DNA from: Agrobacterium tumefaciens
Lineage (GTDB): Bacteria; Pseudomonadota; Alphaproteobacteria; Rhizobiales; Rhizobiaceae
NCBI RefSeq assembly: GCF_013337285.1
Contig: NZ_SUPW01000004.1
Coordinates: forward strand, 310,001 to 374,000
Direction: 5' to 3'
DNA: 64,000 bases
The position numbers were made by a program, and so were the translations under genes. The notes under the pieces are model-generated. The model did not search any database. It had not been told where the DNA came from and saw nothing but the letters and a program-made list of their open reading frames with translations. Below are positions 1 to 8,467 of this stretch, piece after piece. How positions within the stretch are numbered: position 1 is the first letter of the stretch; each line of letters opens with the position of its first letter.

Positions 1-127
1 TGTTGCGGTCGATCTGGGAAAACAGATTGACGTGATGCGGATAGAGCGTGTTGTCGAGATCGAAGACCCATTCGCTCACATGGGCGAAATCGGCGGCATC
101 GGGCAGGTTTTTCGGCTTTGTGTCCAT
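1..127 (-). CDS. HAD-family pyrimidine 5'-nucleotidase, N-terminal part only
   Basis: The gene starts at the ATG whose complement is at 125-127 and runs off the left edge, so only about 42 N-terminal residues are visible. They contain WVFDLDNTLYPHH, the first motif of haloacid dehalogenase-type phosphatases (DxDxT, where the first Asp is the nucleophile). The Tyr-Pro-His-His after the motif is typical of the YjjG/Phm8-like pyrimidine 5'-nucleotidases found beside argB in Rhizobiaceae. The likely role is cytoplasmic dephosphorylation of nucleoside monophosphates. It is divergent from the EamA gene at 234. The family is clear; the exact substrate is inferred. Confidence 0.75.
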   Translation of the reverse strand, partial: MDTKPKNLPDAADFAHVSEWVFDLDNTLYPHHVNLFSQIDRN

Positions 128-233
128 GGCCTGCTTTATGCCCGTTTCGAATGCCGAAGAAAATCGAAAAGACGACGATTGCTGAGAAAATCGGACTTGG
201 CTGGGGCCTGCAGCGCATGATACCGCCAAGGGC

Positions 234-1151
234 ATGGAACTCTGGATAGGCATAACCTTCGCAAGCGCGTTCTTGCAGAACCTGCGCTCGACCCTGCAAA
301 AGCACCTCAAGGGCATGATGGGCACTACGGGCGCAACCTTCGTGCGCTTCCTGTTCGGGATGCCTTTTGCTCTCGCCTATCTCGCCTTTCTGCATCTCGG
401 TTTAGGCCGGCCGCTGCCGGTGCCGAACATGTCTTTCACTGTATGGGCAACGGTCGGAGCCATGGCGCAGATCGCCGCCACCTTCCTGCTGGTCCACCTG
501 TTTTCCTTCCGCAATTTTGCTGTCGGGACGGCTTATTCCCGCACGGAGCCAGCGCAGGCAGCGCTGTTTGCGCTTATTTTTATCGGTGAAAGTGTCAATG
601 GCGGGACATTGGTGGCTATCGCCGTCTCGGTCGCCGGCGTCATGCTGATTTCGGTTGCGCGCACGGAAGTGACCCCTGCTTCCATTCTCACCTCCATCTT
701 CAGCCGCACCGCTGGTATAGGCCTCGCTTCGGGCGCATTTTTTGGCCTGTCATCGGTTGCCTATCGTTCGGCATCGCTGTCCCTCGCGCCCAGCCTGCCA
801 ACGCCGGATGCGGTGGTGCAGGCGGGCTATACCCTCGTCATCGTTATCGTGATGCAGACGGTGTCGATGTTCTTGTGGATCGTCTGGCGGCAGAGGGACG
901 AATTGCGGCGCATTGCAAAGGCGTGGAAACCGTCGCTTGCGGTCGGTTTCGTGGGTGCCACGGCGTCTTTCGGCTGGTTCACGGCGATGACCTTGCAACA
1001 GGCCGCCGTGGTCAAGGCGCTGGCGCAGGTGGAAATGCTTTTCGCCTTCGCCTCGACAGTGCTGTTCTTCAAGGAAAAGATCAACAGGCTCGAACTTTCC
1101 GGCTGCCTGCTGATTGTCGTCGGTGTGCTGTCGCTTCTGGTGTTCGGCTGA
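234..1151 (+). CDS. EamA/DMT-family membrane transporter
   Basis: A 305-residue protein made almost entirely of hydrophobic helices (about ten), in two tandem halves as expected for the drug/metabolite transporter superfamily. The first half begins MELWIGITFASAFLQNLRST. The second half has the paired helices VGFVGATASFGWFTAMTLQQ and LFAFASTVLFFKEKINRLEL; the EK-x-x-R-L-E loop before the last helix is typical of EamA domains. It would act as an inner-membrane exporter or permease for a small metabolite; the substrate cannot be read from sequence. It stands alone, divergent from the nucleotidase and convergent with argB, with a shared hairpin at 1161-1189. Confidence 0.85.
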   Translation: MELWIGITFASAFLQNLRSTLQKHLKGMMGTTGATFVRFLFGMPFALAYLAFLHLGLGRPLPVPNMSFTVWATVGAMAQIAATFLLVHLFSFRNFAVGTAYSRTEPAQAALFALIFIGESVNGGTLVAIAVSVAGVMLISVARTEVTPASILTSIFSRTAGIGLASGAFFGLSSVAYRSASLSLAPSLPTPDAVVQAGYTLVIVIVMQTVSMFLWIVWRQRDELRRIAKAWKPSLAVGFVGATASFGWFTAMTLQQAAVVKALAQVEMLFAFASTVLFFKEKINRLELSGCLLIVVGVLSLLVFG

Positions 1152-1160
1152 AACCTCGTT

Positions 1161-1189
1161 TGTGGCGGACAGGCTGGCCGTCCGCCACA
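1161..1189. terminator. Hairpin between convergent EamA gene and argB
   Basis: A perfect 10-bp inverted repeat (TGTGGCGGAC / GTCCGCCACA) with a 9-nt loop lies between the two convergent stop codons. There is no long T tract on either side, so it may act as a weak bidirectional terminator or an mRNA 3'-end stabiliser. Confidence 0.55.
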
Positions 1190-1199
1190 TTAAATCGCA

Positions 1200-2084
1200 T
1201 CAGGGCACGATCAGCGTGCCGGCGCCTTCCGTGAAGATTTCCAGAAGCACGGAATGCGGGGTCTTGCCGTTGAGGATTACCACGCCCTGCACGCCGGCCT
1301 TGATGGCCTCGATGCATGTCTCGACCTTCGGGATCATGCCGCCGGAAATCGTGCCGTCCTTGATGAGCGCGCGTGCCTGCGAAACCGTCAGTTCCTTGAT
1401 GAGTTCCTTGTTGCGATCAAGAACGCCCGGCACATCGGTCAGGAACAGCAGTCGCGTCGCATTGAGCGCGCCGGCAATGGCCCCGGCAAAGGTATCCGCG
1501 TTGATGTTGTAGGTAGCGCCATCTCGGCCGGGAGCGACGGGGGCGATGACCGGGATCATTTCCGACTTGGCGAGCAGGTCGAGCAGTGTGCGGTCAACTT
1601 CCACGACTTCTCCGACGAAACCGAGATCGAGAACACGCTCGATATTGCTGTCGGGATCGATGACGGTCTTTTTCGCCTTTTCGGCGAAGACCATGTTGCC
1701 GTCCTTGCCGCACAGGCCGATCGCCCATTCGCCCGTCTGGTTGATGAGCGCGACGATTTCCTTGTTGATCGAACCGGCCAGAACCATTTCGACAATCTCG
1801 ACCGTCTTGGCGTCTGTGACACGAAGGCCGCCTTCGAATTTCGATTCGATGCCCATCTTGGTCAGCATCGCGCCGATCTGCGGGCCGCCGCCATGGACGA
1901 CGATGGGGTTGATGCCGGACTGCTTCAACAGGGCGATATCTTCCGCGAAAGCCTTGCCGAGTGTCGAATCCCCCATGGCGTGACCACCATATTTTACGAC
2001 GATGGTCTTGTTCTCATATTTCTGCATGAAGGGCAGAGCCTGTGCAAGCAGCCGCGCCTGAGTTTCGCTTTCGGAAGAAGTCAT
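1200..2084 (-). CDS. argB: Acetylglutamate kinase
   Basis: ArgB phosphorylates N-acetyl-L-glutamate, the second step of arginine synthesis, in the cytoplasm. The 294-residue length is normal for the family. Visible motifs are the N-terminal lysine strand [12 protein letters not shown], the glycine-rich loop [13 protein letters not shown], the substrate region [19 protein letters not shown] and the C-terminal [18 protein letters not shown]. The N-terminal extension before the kinase fold is like that of arginine-inhibited, hexameric ArgB enzymes, so feedback inhibition is likely (inference). The ATG at 2084 has GAGG about 8 nt upstream. In many rhizobia argB follows engB directly; here a short plus-strand gene (2442-2819) lies between them. 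argD and argF are at 53-55 kb. Confidence 0.96.
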   Translation of the reverse strand: MTSSESETQARLLAQALPFMQKYENKTIVVKYGGHAMGDSTLGKAFAEDIALLKQSGINPIVVHGGGPQIGAMLTKMGIESKFEGGLRVTDAKTVEIVEMVLAGSINKEIVALINQTGEWAIGLCGKDGNMVFAEKAKKTVIDPDSNIERVLDLGFVGEVVEVDRTLLDLLAKSEMIPVIAPVAPGRDGATYNINADTFAGAIAGALNATRLLFLTDVPGVLDRNKELIKELTVSQARALIKDGTISGGMIPKVETCIEAIKAGVQGVVILNGKTPHSVLLEIFTEGAGTLIVP

Positions 2085-2441
2085 GGAAAAACCTCGGTCT
2101 GTGGTTGCGGCCCAAAAGAGCCTTTCATCGCTCTACAGCATCGGTGCAGAAATCGGAATCGATTTTTGCAGTGCAGGATGCATGGATCGGACATGCCGGC
2201 GCGTTTGCAAGGACAGGCGGATGTCTGCTTTTGACGAATGAAATAACCTCCGGGCCACATTGTGTCGGCCCCTGGTAAAATTCTGTTTTTGGGCGGCTCA
2301 AAGCGCGTAATAAGATTGACATAAAGCACCAATCGGACCAGCCTTGTTTGCGGCAGGGGAGGGGTTATTCAGCAGGGCGACAGGGACGTGTCGCGCATCG
2401 TGAAACGATGCTGCCTGGACGACCGAGGAGTTTGAAGACCT
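2085..2441. other. Intergenic region between argB and the anti-sigma-like gene
   Basis: No convincing gene in 357 bases. The stretch at about 2120-2180 contains GGAATCGATTTTTGCAGTGC and resembles the scattered intergenic repeat remnants common in Rhizobiaceae. It must hold the argB promoter and the plus-strand promoter for the gene at 2442. The open frames across it on the minus strand show no protein-like sequence. Confidence 0.5.
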
Positions 2442-2819
2442 ATGACGGCACCGGATCGAGACAAGCAAAGCGGTTTGCGGGACGAAGTGCTCGCTGGCGA
2501 ATATGTGCTGGGCGCGCTGCCGCCGGAAAGCATGGCGGAGCTTGCCAAACGCGTCAAACGCGACCGCCAGTTCGCCGCCATGGTCAGGCGCTGGCGGGAT
2601 AATCTGGCTGAAACCGAGTATCGGGAAAAGGCGACCGTCGCCGCATTGCTTGAAAGGGATCCGGCCCGGTTAGGCCTGCCCTTCAGAGCCCAACCGCTGC
2701 GCAATGGCAGCATGTTCGCCGCCATGCTTCTGGAGGTCTGGCATTCGGTGCGCTTCTGGCGGCTTCTGGCGTTGACGGCGATGCTGTGGACCGCCGTTCT
2801 GCTTTTCACCATCGCCTGA
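2442..2819 (+). CDS. Short anti-sigma-factor-like membrane protein
   Basis: A 125-residue protein. Residues 10-60 (DEVLAGEYVLGALPPESMAE, then a stretch ending in a WRDNLAE-type helix) match the N-terminal cytoplasmic helical domain of RskA/ChrR-like anti-sigma factors, which normally read DxxLAGEYVLGxL. A single membrane helix follows at about 102-124 (FWRLLALTAMLWTAVLLFTI) and the protein stops, so the usual periplasmic domain is missing. No sigma factor gene is next to it. It could be a shortened anti-sigma factor acting on a distant ECF sigma factor, or a decayed one. GAGGAG lies about 12 nt upstream of the ATG. It is convergent with engB. Confidence 0.65.
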   Translation: MTAPDRDKQSGLRDEVLAGEYVLGALPPESMAELAKRVKRDRQFAAMVRRWRDNLAETEYREKATVAALLERDPARLGLPFRAQPLRNGSMFAAMLLEVWHSVRFWRLLALTAMLWTAVLLFTIA

Positions 2820-2837
2820 AGATAAGGGCCGAGCCTC

Positions 2838-3491
2838 TTAAAGCGAGACGGTTCTGACGATCTCGGCGCGCAGGCTGTCCAGCCCGAAGGATTTTTCCGA
2901 CGAGGTGGCGAGAACCTCCGGATAGGCGGCGGGGCGCTTGCGGATTTTCTCCAGTGTCTCACCGATCAGCCGGGGAACGCCGACATCCTTGATCTTGTCG
3001 GTCTTCGTCAGCACGACCTGATAGGATACGGCTGCCTTGTCGAGCAGGCTCAGAACCTCTTCGTCGTTCTTCTTTATGCCATGGCGGGAATCGATCAGCA
3101 CGTAAACGCGCTTCAGCGTTGCACGGCCGCGCAGATAATCGAAGACGAGCTTCGTCCAGGCATCGACATGGTCCTTGGGTGCCTGCGCATAGCCGTAACC
3201 GGGCATGTCAACCAGCGCCATCGGCGGCAGGTCGCCCGGCTCGCCGGAATACCCTTCCGGAACGAAATAGTTCAGTTCCTGCGTGCGGCCGGGTGTATTC
3301 GAGGTGCGGGCAAGCCCCTTGTGGCCCACCAATGCATTGATGAGCGAGGACTTGCCGACATTCGAACGTCCGGCAAAAGCAATCTCCGGCGGGCCTTCGG
3401 GCGGCAGGAACTTCATCGCGGGAACGCCGCGAATGAATATCCAGGGTCGCCCGAAAAGGGGCTTTTCGGTTGCCGGGCCGGTGTCACTCAT
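2838..3491 (-). CDS. engB: Ribosome-biogenesis GTPase EngB (YihA/YsxC)
   Basis: A 217-residue TRAFAC-class GTPase needed for late 50S subunit assembly. The G motifs are all visible: G1 GRSNVGKSS (residues 41-49), G3 DMPGYG, G4 TKTDK and G5 ATSS. The conserved segment [14 protein letters not shown] carries the switch I threonine. Its start overlaps the end of yidC by 4 nt (ATGA), so the two are translationally coupled in the rpmH-rnpA-yidC-engB operon. Confidence 0.95.
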   Translation of the reverse strand: MSDTGPATEKPLFGRPWIFIRGVPAMKFLPPEGPPEIAFAGRSNVGKSSLINALVGHKGLARTSNTPGRTQELNYFVPEGYSGEPGDLPPMALVDMPGYGYAQAPKDHVDAWTKLVFDYLRGRATLKRVYVLIDSRHGIKKNDEEVLSLLDKAAVSYQVVLTKTDKIKDVGVPRLIGETLEKIRKRPAAYPEVLATSSEKSFGLDSLRAEIVRTVSL

Positions 3492-5290
3492 TTCGATTGC
3501 ACCGACTTTCGCTTGAACAGCCCTTTGAGATTATCGAACAGTTCGATCTTGGCGCCGTGGCGCTTCATGATGAGGGCCTGCTGGCTGATGGACAAGGTGT
3601 TGTTCCATGCCCAGTAGATAACCAGACCAGCCGGGAACGAAGCCAGCATGAAGGTGAAGATCAGCGGCATCCAGGTGAAGATCATCGCCTGTGTCGGATC
3701 GGGCGGTGTCGGGTTCATGCGCATCTGCAGGAACATGGTGATGCCCATGATCAACGGCCAGACGCCGATCATCAGGAAGTGCGGCACGTCATAGGGCAGA
3801 AGGCCGAACAGGTTGAACAGCGAGGTCGGATCGGGCGCGGAAAGGTCGTGAATCCAGCCGAAGAACGGCGCATGCCGCATTTCGATGGTCACGTAGATGA
3901 CCTTGTAGAGCGCAAAGAACACCGGGATCTGCAGCAGCATCGGCCAGCAGCCGGCCACCGGATTGATCTTCTCTTCCTTGTAGAGCTGCATCATCGCCTG
4001 CTGCATGGCCATGCGGTCGTCGCCATGCTTGGCCTTCAGTTCTTCCATCTTCGGCTGCACGCGCTTCATGTTCGCCATGGAAGCATATTGCTTGCTGGCG
4101 AGCGGGAAGAAGAGCGCCTTGACGACGATGGTGGTGAGCAGGATCGCCACGCCGAAATTGCCAAAATAACGGAAGAAGAAATCCATCATTTTGAACATCG
4201 GCTTGGTGATGAAGTAGAACCAGCCCCAGTCGATCAGAAGGTCGAACTTCGGAATGGAATATTCGGTTTCATAACGGTCGACCAGCGGCACTTCCTTGGC
4301 GCCGGCGAAGACAAGGCTCTTCAGCTCGATGGACTGGCCGGGTTCGACCGTCATCGTGTCGCTCTTGAAATCGGCCTGATAGCTCGGCTGATTGCCCGTA
4401 ATATGCGAATAGCGGGTTTCAAACGGCGTCGTCTGCGGCGGAACGATGGCCGCGGCCCAGTACTTGTCGGTGATACCGAGCCAGCCGCCGGTCGCCTTGG
4501 CAACCGTTACCGGCGCCTCTTCAACGTCCTTGTATTTCTCTTCCGTCAGGCTGCCATCTTTGCCCGAGACACCGAGAAAGCCTTCATGGATAACGAAGAC
4601 GGGCGGGATCGCCGGCTTGTTGTTGCGCGTCACGCGGCCGTAGGTGGCGAAAGAAATAGCCGCCTGACCGGGGTTCTCGACCTTGTCGGCGACCGAGATC
4701 ATGTAATGCGGGTCGATCGACACGGTACGGGAGAAAACGACGCCCTTTTCGTTGGTATAGGTGAGCGTGACGGGTGTGGTTTCCGTCAGCTTGTCGCCGC
4801 TCGCAAGCGTCCAGACCGTCGTCGGGCCGGGAACGCCACCGACTTCGGCAGCGCCGACATAACCAAGCTCGGTGAAGTAACCGTCCTTGGTGTCGGAGGG
4901 CGAAAACAGCGTGATGATCGGGCTCGAGTCATCGACGGTCTCATGGTAGCCCTTGAGCCGGATGTCATCGAAGCGGGCGCCGGTCAGGTTGATCGAACCG
5001 GCGATAGCGTTGGTGTCGATGGCGACGCGCTGGGTCTTGGCGATCGCTTCCTCACGGGTCGCCGTGGCGGCGGCCTGCGTGGAGGATGCGGGCGGCGCGC
5101 CTTCTACAGTTGCGCCTGGTGCGGCACCGGGTGCCGGCTGTTGCTGCGTCGTCTGCTGCTGCGCCTGGCGGGCCTCTTCGGCGCGGCGCTGCTGCTCGAT
5201 GCGCGGATTCATGTAAAGAAATTGCCAGGCGAGGACGATGACAACCGAAAGGGCTATCGCGATGAAGTAATTGCGGTTCTTTTCCATCAT
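3488..5290 (-). CDS. yidC: Membrane protein insertase YidC
   Basis: A 600-residue inner-membrane insertase that works with or without SecYEG. It has an N-terminal membrane anchor (residues 5-25), a proline/glutamine/alanine-rich linker, a large periplasmic domain to about residue 350, and the conserved 60-kDa inner membrane protein domain ([20 protein letters not shown], then [20 protein letters not shown]), ending in a basic tail. The basic residue in the first core helix region and the five core helices are consistent with function. It overlaps rnpA upstream and engB downstream by 4 nt each, which places it in a tightly coupled operon. Confidence 0.96.
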   Translation of the reverse strand: MMEKNRNYFIAIALSVVIVLAWQFLYMNPRIEQQRRAEEARQAQQQTTQQQPAPGAAPGATVEGAPPASSTQAAATATREEAIAKTQRVAIDTNAIAGSINLTGARFDDIRLKGYHETVDDSSPIITLFSPSDTKDGYFTELGYVGAAEVGGVPGPTTVWTLASGDKLTETTPVTLTYTNEKGVVFSRTVSIDPHYMISVADKVENPGQAAISFATYGRVTRNNKPAIPPVFVIHEGFLGVSGKDGSLTEEKYKDVEEAPVTVAKATGGWLGITDKYWAAAIVPPQTTPFETRYSHITGNQPSYQADFKSDTMTVEPGQSIELKSLVFAGAKEVPLVDRYETEYSIPKFDLLIDWGWFYFITKPMFKMMDFFFRYFGNFGVAILLTTIVVKALFFPLASKQYASMANMKRVQPKMEELKAKHGDDRMAMQQAMMQLYKEEKINPVAGCWPMLLQIPVFFALYKVIYVTIEMRHAPFFGWIHDLSAPDPTSLFNLFGLLPYDVPHFLMIGVWPLIMGITMFLQMRMNPTPPDPTQAMIFTWMPLIFTFMLASFPAGLVIYWAWNNTLSISQQALIMKRHGAKIELFDNLKGLFKRKSVQSK

Positions 5291-5670
5291 TCTTTCCTGG
5301 AGCGGGTCTCCTGGGACCGTTTCGGTTTCGCCGTTCCTTCAATGCGCTCGGTAAGGAGAGACTGAAGTTTCGGGAAGGCCGTATTGAGCACGTCCCTGCG
5401 GGCGACAATCACATAGTCATGACCGGGCTTCATTGCGACCCCGGCGGAAAGCCTGACGGCTTCCTTGAGACGGCGGCGCATGCGATTTCGCTCGACCGCG
5501 TTGCCTTGTTTTTTTGTTACGGTAAAACCGACCCGAGGTTCGGTTTCCGGGGTTTTCCGGTCAAGCACTTCCAGAAGAAAGGTGCCTCCCCGCCGTTTTT
5601 CCCCCGCCTGAACGGCAAGAAACTCCGACCGGTTTTTAAGCCGGCCGGGCTGTTTTTTAGTCTCGCTCAT
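5287..5670 (-). CDS. rnpA: Ribonuclease P protein component
   Basis: RnpA is the small basic subunit that helps the RNase P RNA cleave the 5' leader of pre-tRNAs. The 127-residue frame from the ATG at 5670 contains the family signature as [19 protein letters not shown], plus the N-terminal RLKNRSEF and [10 protein letters not shown] strands. An upstream in-frame ATG at 5706 overlaps the rpmH stop region and adds 12 residues unlike the family, so the start at 5670 ([12 protein letters not shown]) is preferred. The 3' end overlaps yidC by 4 nt. The gene follows rpmH after 36 nt. Confidence 0.93.
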   Translation of the reverse strand: MSETKKQPGRLKNRSEFLAVQAGEKRRGGTFLLEVLDRKTPETEPRVGFTVTKKQGNAVERNRMRRRLKEAVRLSAGVAMKPGHDYVIVARRDVLNTAFPKLQSLLTERIEGTAKPKRSQETRSRKE

Positions 5671-5706
5671 GTGCCCGCGACTTTCATCGGGCCACAGGCT
5701 CGGCAA

Positions 5707-5844
5707 TTAAGCCGACAGACTTGCGCGGCCGCGTGCGCGGCGAGCTGCGAGAACCTTGCGGCCGCCGGCAGTAGCCATGCGGGCACGGAAACCATGACGG
5801 CGCTTGCGAACAAGCTTGGACGGTTGGTAAGTACGCTTCGACAT
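5707..5844 (-). CDS. rpmH: 50S ribosomal protein L34
   Basis: A 45-residue, very basic protein reading [20 protein letters not shown] at its start and ending in [10 protein letters not shown]. The KRTYQPSxxxRxRxHGFR block is the L34 signature. It is the first gene of the rpmH-rnpA-yidC-engB operon. It has a Ser after the initial Met, one residue longer than the usual 44. Confidence 0.96.
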   Translation of the reverse strand: MSKRTYQPSKLVRKRRHGFRARMATAGGRKVLAARRARGRASLSA

Positions 5845-6190
5845 TTATTTAATACCGCGGTGTGCGGCCCTTCTTGAATTTGCAATTATTTGCAAGAGCG
5901 TTTCGTTTTTTGCACGGCTAACCCCGCCTGGGCGAGCTTTCAATGGCCGAGCGTGCGCGGCTTATAAGGGCATAGGCCGAGCAAAGTCAATTGCCGAAGG
6001 GGTTTTCGCAGTTCACCTTTTGCGGAAAACACACCGGCATCTCCTTCGCCGACTGTCAATAGAGATTGATTCCAACGCGCAATCGGTAAAATCCGAAATT
6101 CTTTCTTAACGCAGCATTGATAAATGTTGTGATGCGAAAAGTTATGCCAGCTTCCTGTTTTTCGTCGTGCGGCTGGCGTGTGTTGGGGGA
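5845..6190. promoter_or_regulatory. Divergent promoter region between rpmH and the chemoreceptor gene
   Basis: 346 bases with no supported gene. It must hold the rpmH operon promoter and the chemoreceptor promoter. A repeated TTGCAA pair (TTGCAATTATTTGCAA, about 5879-5894) lies roughly 35 nt upstream of rpmH. The part from 6050 to 6150 is AT-rich. No DnaA-box cluster is visible, so this is not an obvious origin although rpmH is often close to one in other bacteria. Confidence 0.4.
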
Positions 6191-8224
6191 ATGAAATTGA
6201 GAATTCGCGGTCGTATCAATCTTCTTGTCGGGCTGATGAGCCTCGTGGCCTGCACCATCGGTGGACTGTCCATCTATGCCGTCAGCGAATTCCGGGTGCG
6301 TACGGTCGCATATGAAAAGGCGGCGGAGCGCGCCTATAAGGGCGAGGCCCTCAACCGGCTGGTCACCGCGGTCGTGATGGAGGCGCGCGGCGTATATGCC
6401 GCCCCCGATATAACAAAGGCCGCGCCCTTCGCGGATGGCATCGTCAAGAACCTCGACGCCATGGAAAAGCTGATCGGCACATGGACCCCTCTCGTTCCGG
6501 CGGAACAGAAGGCGACCTTTGATAACCTCTCCAGTCGCTTCAAGGAATTCAAGACGTTTCGCCTGGAAACCGCGCGGCTTGCCCGTGAGGCCAGCCCACA
6601 GGCGGCCAACCTGCAGGGCAACAACGACGCAAACCGGGCCAACCGCAAAGCCTATCAGGCGGAAATCGATGCAGTCGTAAAGAATGACATTGCCGAACTT
6701 GAGGCCGTCGAGGCCGGCATCGATGGTTTTGTAACGACGACATTCTGGCTGGTCATCATCGTCACCGGCAGCGGCATATTGGCCGGCGCGGCCTTCGGTC
6801 TTTATATCGGTACGCGGCAGCTGAGCGCGCCCATCCGCAGTGTTTCGGAAGTGATGAACGCCGTGGCGGACGGAAATCTGGATGCGGATGTGCCCTATCT
6901 CGGCCGGAACGATGAAATCGGCGAAATGGCGGCGGCCGTTGAAGTCTTCAAGAAGAATGGCCTCGAAATGCGCCGCATGAACGCGCAGGAAACCGCCATG
7001 CGCGCCAAGAGCGACGATCTTCAGGCTGGCATGGCCATCGTCGTCGATGCGGCTGCGGGAGGCGATTTCAGCCGCCGCATCAACAAGGATTACGGCGACG
7101 AAAATCTCAACCGTTTCGCTGCAACGATCAACGCGCTGCTCACCGGCGTAGACAATGGCGTCTCCGAGACCAGCCGTGTCATCGAAGGTCTGGCGCGCGG
7201 CGACCTGACGGAAAAGATGGACGGTGAGTTCCGCGGCGTGTTTGCCGAACTGCAGGCCAACGTCAACCAGACGCTATCCAAGCTGCGTGAAACGATGCGC
7301 GAGGTGCGTAGCAGCACGGAAGGCATCAGCGGTAACGCAAACGAGTTGCGCTCTGCGGCCGACGACCTGTCGAAGCGGACGGAACAGCAGGCTGCAGCGC
7401 TGGAGGAAACTTCCGCCGCTCTGGACGAGATTACCGCCGTTGTTCGCAATTCCACTGATCGTGCGCAGGAAGCCAGCACCATGGTGGCCGAGACCAAGCA
7501 GAAGACGGAAGAATCCGCCAATGTCGTGCGCGATGCCGTCTCCGCCATGGATCGTATCGAGCATGCTTCCCGTGAGATCAGCCAGATCATCAACGTTATT
7601 GACGAGATCGCCTTCCAGACCAACCTTCTGGCACTGAATGCGGGCGTGGAAGCCGCCCGCGCTGGCGAGGCGGGCAAGGGCTTTGCCGTTGTCGCCCAGG
7701 AAGTGCGCGAACTGGCGCAGCGTTCCGCAACTGCCGCAAAGGATATTAAGGCGCTGATCACCAAATCCGGCCAGGAAGTGGGACGCGGCGTATCGCTGGT
7801 GCAGAAAACGGGTAGCGCCTTGAGCGAGATCGAGACCCGTGTCCTCGCCATTAATGACCACATCCATTCGATTGCCACGGCGGCGCGGGAACAGTCCACC
7901 GGCTTGCATGAGGTCAATACGGCGATCAACCAGATGGACCAGGTGACACAGCGCAATGCCGCCATGGTGGAAGAAACGTCGGCCGCAACCCACAAGCTGA
8001 GCAATGAAGCAGGGCATCTCGTGACGTTGGTGTCGCGCTTCAAGGTTGGCGCTGAGGATGCTCCGCTCCGCACGCGGATCGAGCAGCCGATGCGACCTGT
8101 GGCGGTATCCGGCAGAGCGGCGGCCGTGGCCTCTCCGGCCCGCAAATTGATGAACAGCGTCAGCCGCGCCCTCAATGCCCAGCCGGCCGCCACGCCGGCG
8201 CATGGCGACTGGCAGGAATTCTGA
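6191..8224 (+). CDS. Methyl-accepting chemotaxis protein
   Basis: A transmembrane chemoreceptor of about 677 residues. The order is: TM1 (about residues 9-31), a periplasmic helical ligand domain of about 150 residues, TM2 (FWLVIIVTGSGILAGAAFGL), a HAMP domain, a second HAMP-like segment, then the cytoplasmic coiled-coil signalling domain. The hairpin tip reads DEIAFQTNLLALNAGVEAAR, the CheA/CheW contact region. The last five residues, DWQEF, fit the aromatic-x-x-aromatic pentapeptide that tethers CheR/CheB. The ATG at 6191 begins a normal MCP N-terminus (MKLRIRGRINLLVG); an in-frame GTG at 6167 is possible but the intervening residues are not MCP-like. A terminator follows at 8266. The ligand is unknown. 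Confidence 0.93.
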   Translation: MKLRIRGRINLLVGLMSLVACTIGGLSIYAVSEFRVRTVAYEKAAERAYKGEALNRLVTAVVMEARGVYAAPDITKAAPFADGIVKNLDAMEKLIGTWTPLVPAEQKATFDNLSSRFKEFKTFRLETARLAREASPQAANLQGNNDANRANRKAYQAEIDAVVKNDIAELEAVEAGIDGFVTTTFWLVIIVTGSGILAGAAFGLYIGTRQLSAPIRSVSEVMNAVADGNLDADVPYLGRNDEIGEMAAAVEVFKKNGLEMRRMNAQETAMRAKSDDLQAGMAIVVDAAAGGDFSRRINKDYGDENLNRFAATINALLTGVDNGVSETSRVIEGLARGDLTEKMDGEFRGVFAELQANVNQTLSKLRETMREVRSSTEGISGNANELRSAADDLSKRTEQQAAALEETSAALDEITAVVRNSTDRAQEASTMVAETKQKTEESANVVRDAVSAMDRIEHASREISQIINVIDEIAFQTNLLALNAGVEAARAGEAGKGFAVVAQEVRELAQRSATAAKDIKALITKSGQEVGRGVSLVQKTGSALSEIETRVLAINDHIHSIATAAREQSTGLHEVNTAINQMDQVTQRNAAMVEETSAATHKLSNEAGHLVTLVSRFKVGAEDAPLRTRIEQPMRPVAVSGRAAAVASPARKLMNSVSRALNAQPAATPAHGDWQEF

Positions 8225-8265
8225 GAAAGCCGATATGCGGCTTCTCCTTAGACCCGCTATATTTA

Positions 8266-8297
8266 AAACGCCGCCTTTGGGCGGCGTTTGTTTTTTT
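8266..8297 (+). terminator. Rho-independent terminator after the chemoreceptor gene
   Basis: AAACGCCGCC / GGCGGCGTTT hairpin with a 4-nt loop followed by GTTTTTTT. A smaller hairpin (AAGCCG / CGGCTT, about 8227-8242) sits just before it. Confidence 0.88.
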
Positions 8298-8467
8298 GCG
8301 ACGATGAAAACGTTTATTTTGCAGTGCATTGGAAAAATGTCAGTTAGGTCCTATTATCATGCGTGCATATAAACCCAGCCGTTCAACCGAAGCGGCGGCG
8401 CGCATAGGATCAGGGCCAGGTGTTATCTAAAGGCGTAGACAGCTTGGACCGCACGGAGGAAAATCCG

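Noticed and set aside
3470..5365. Plus-strand ORF of 631 codons over yidC
   Set aside because: Antisense shadow; the yidC reading has every family feature.
5845..6190. Replication origin near rpmH
   Set aside because: No DnaA-box cluster or AT-rich unwinding region, and no dnaA or hemE nearby.
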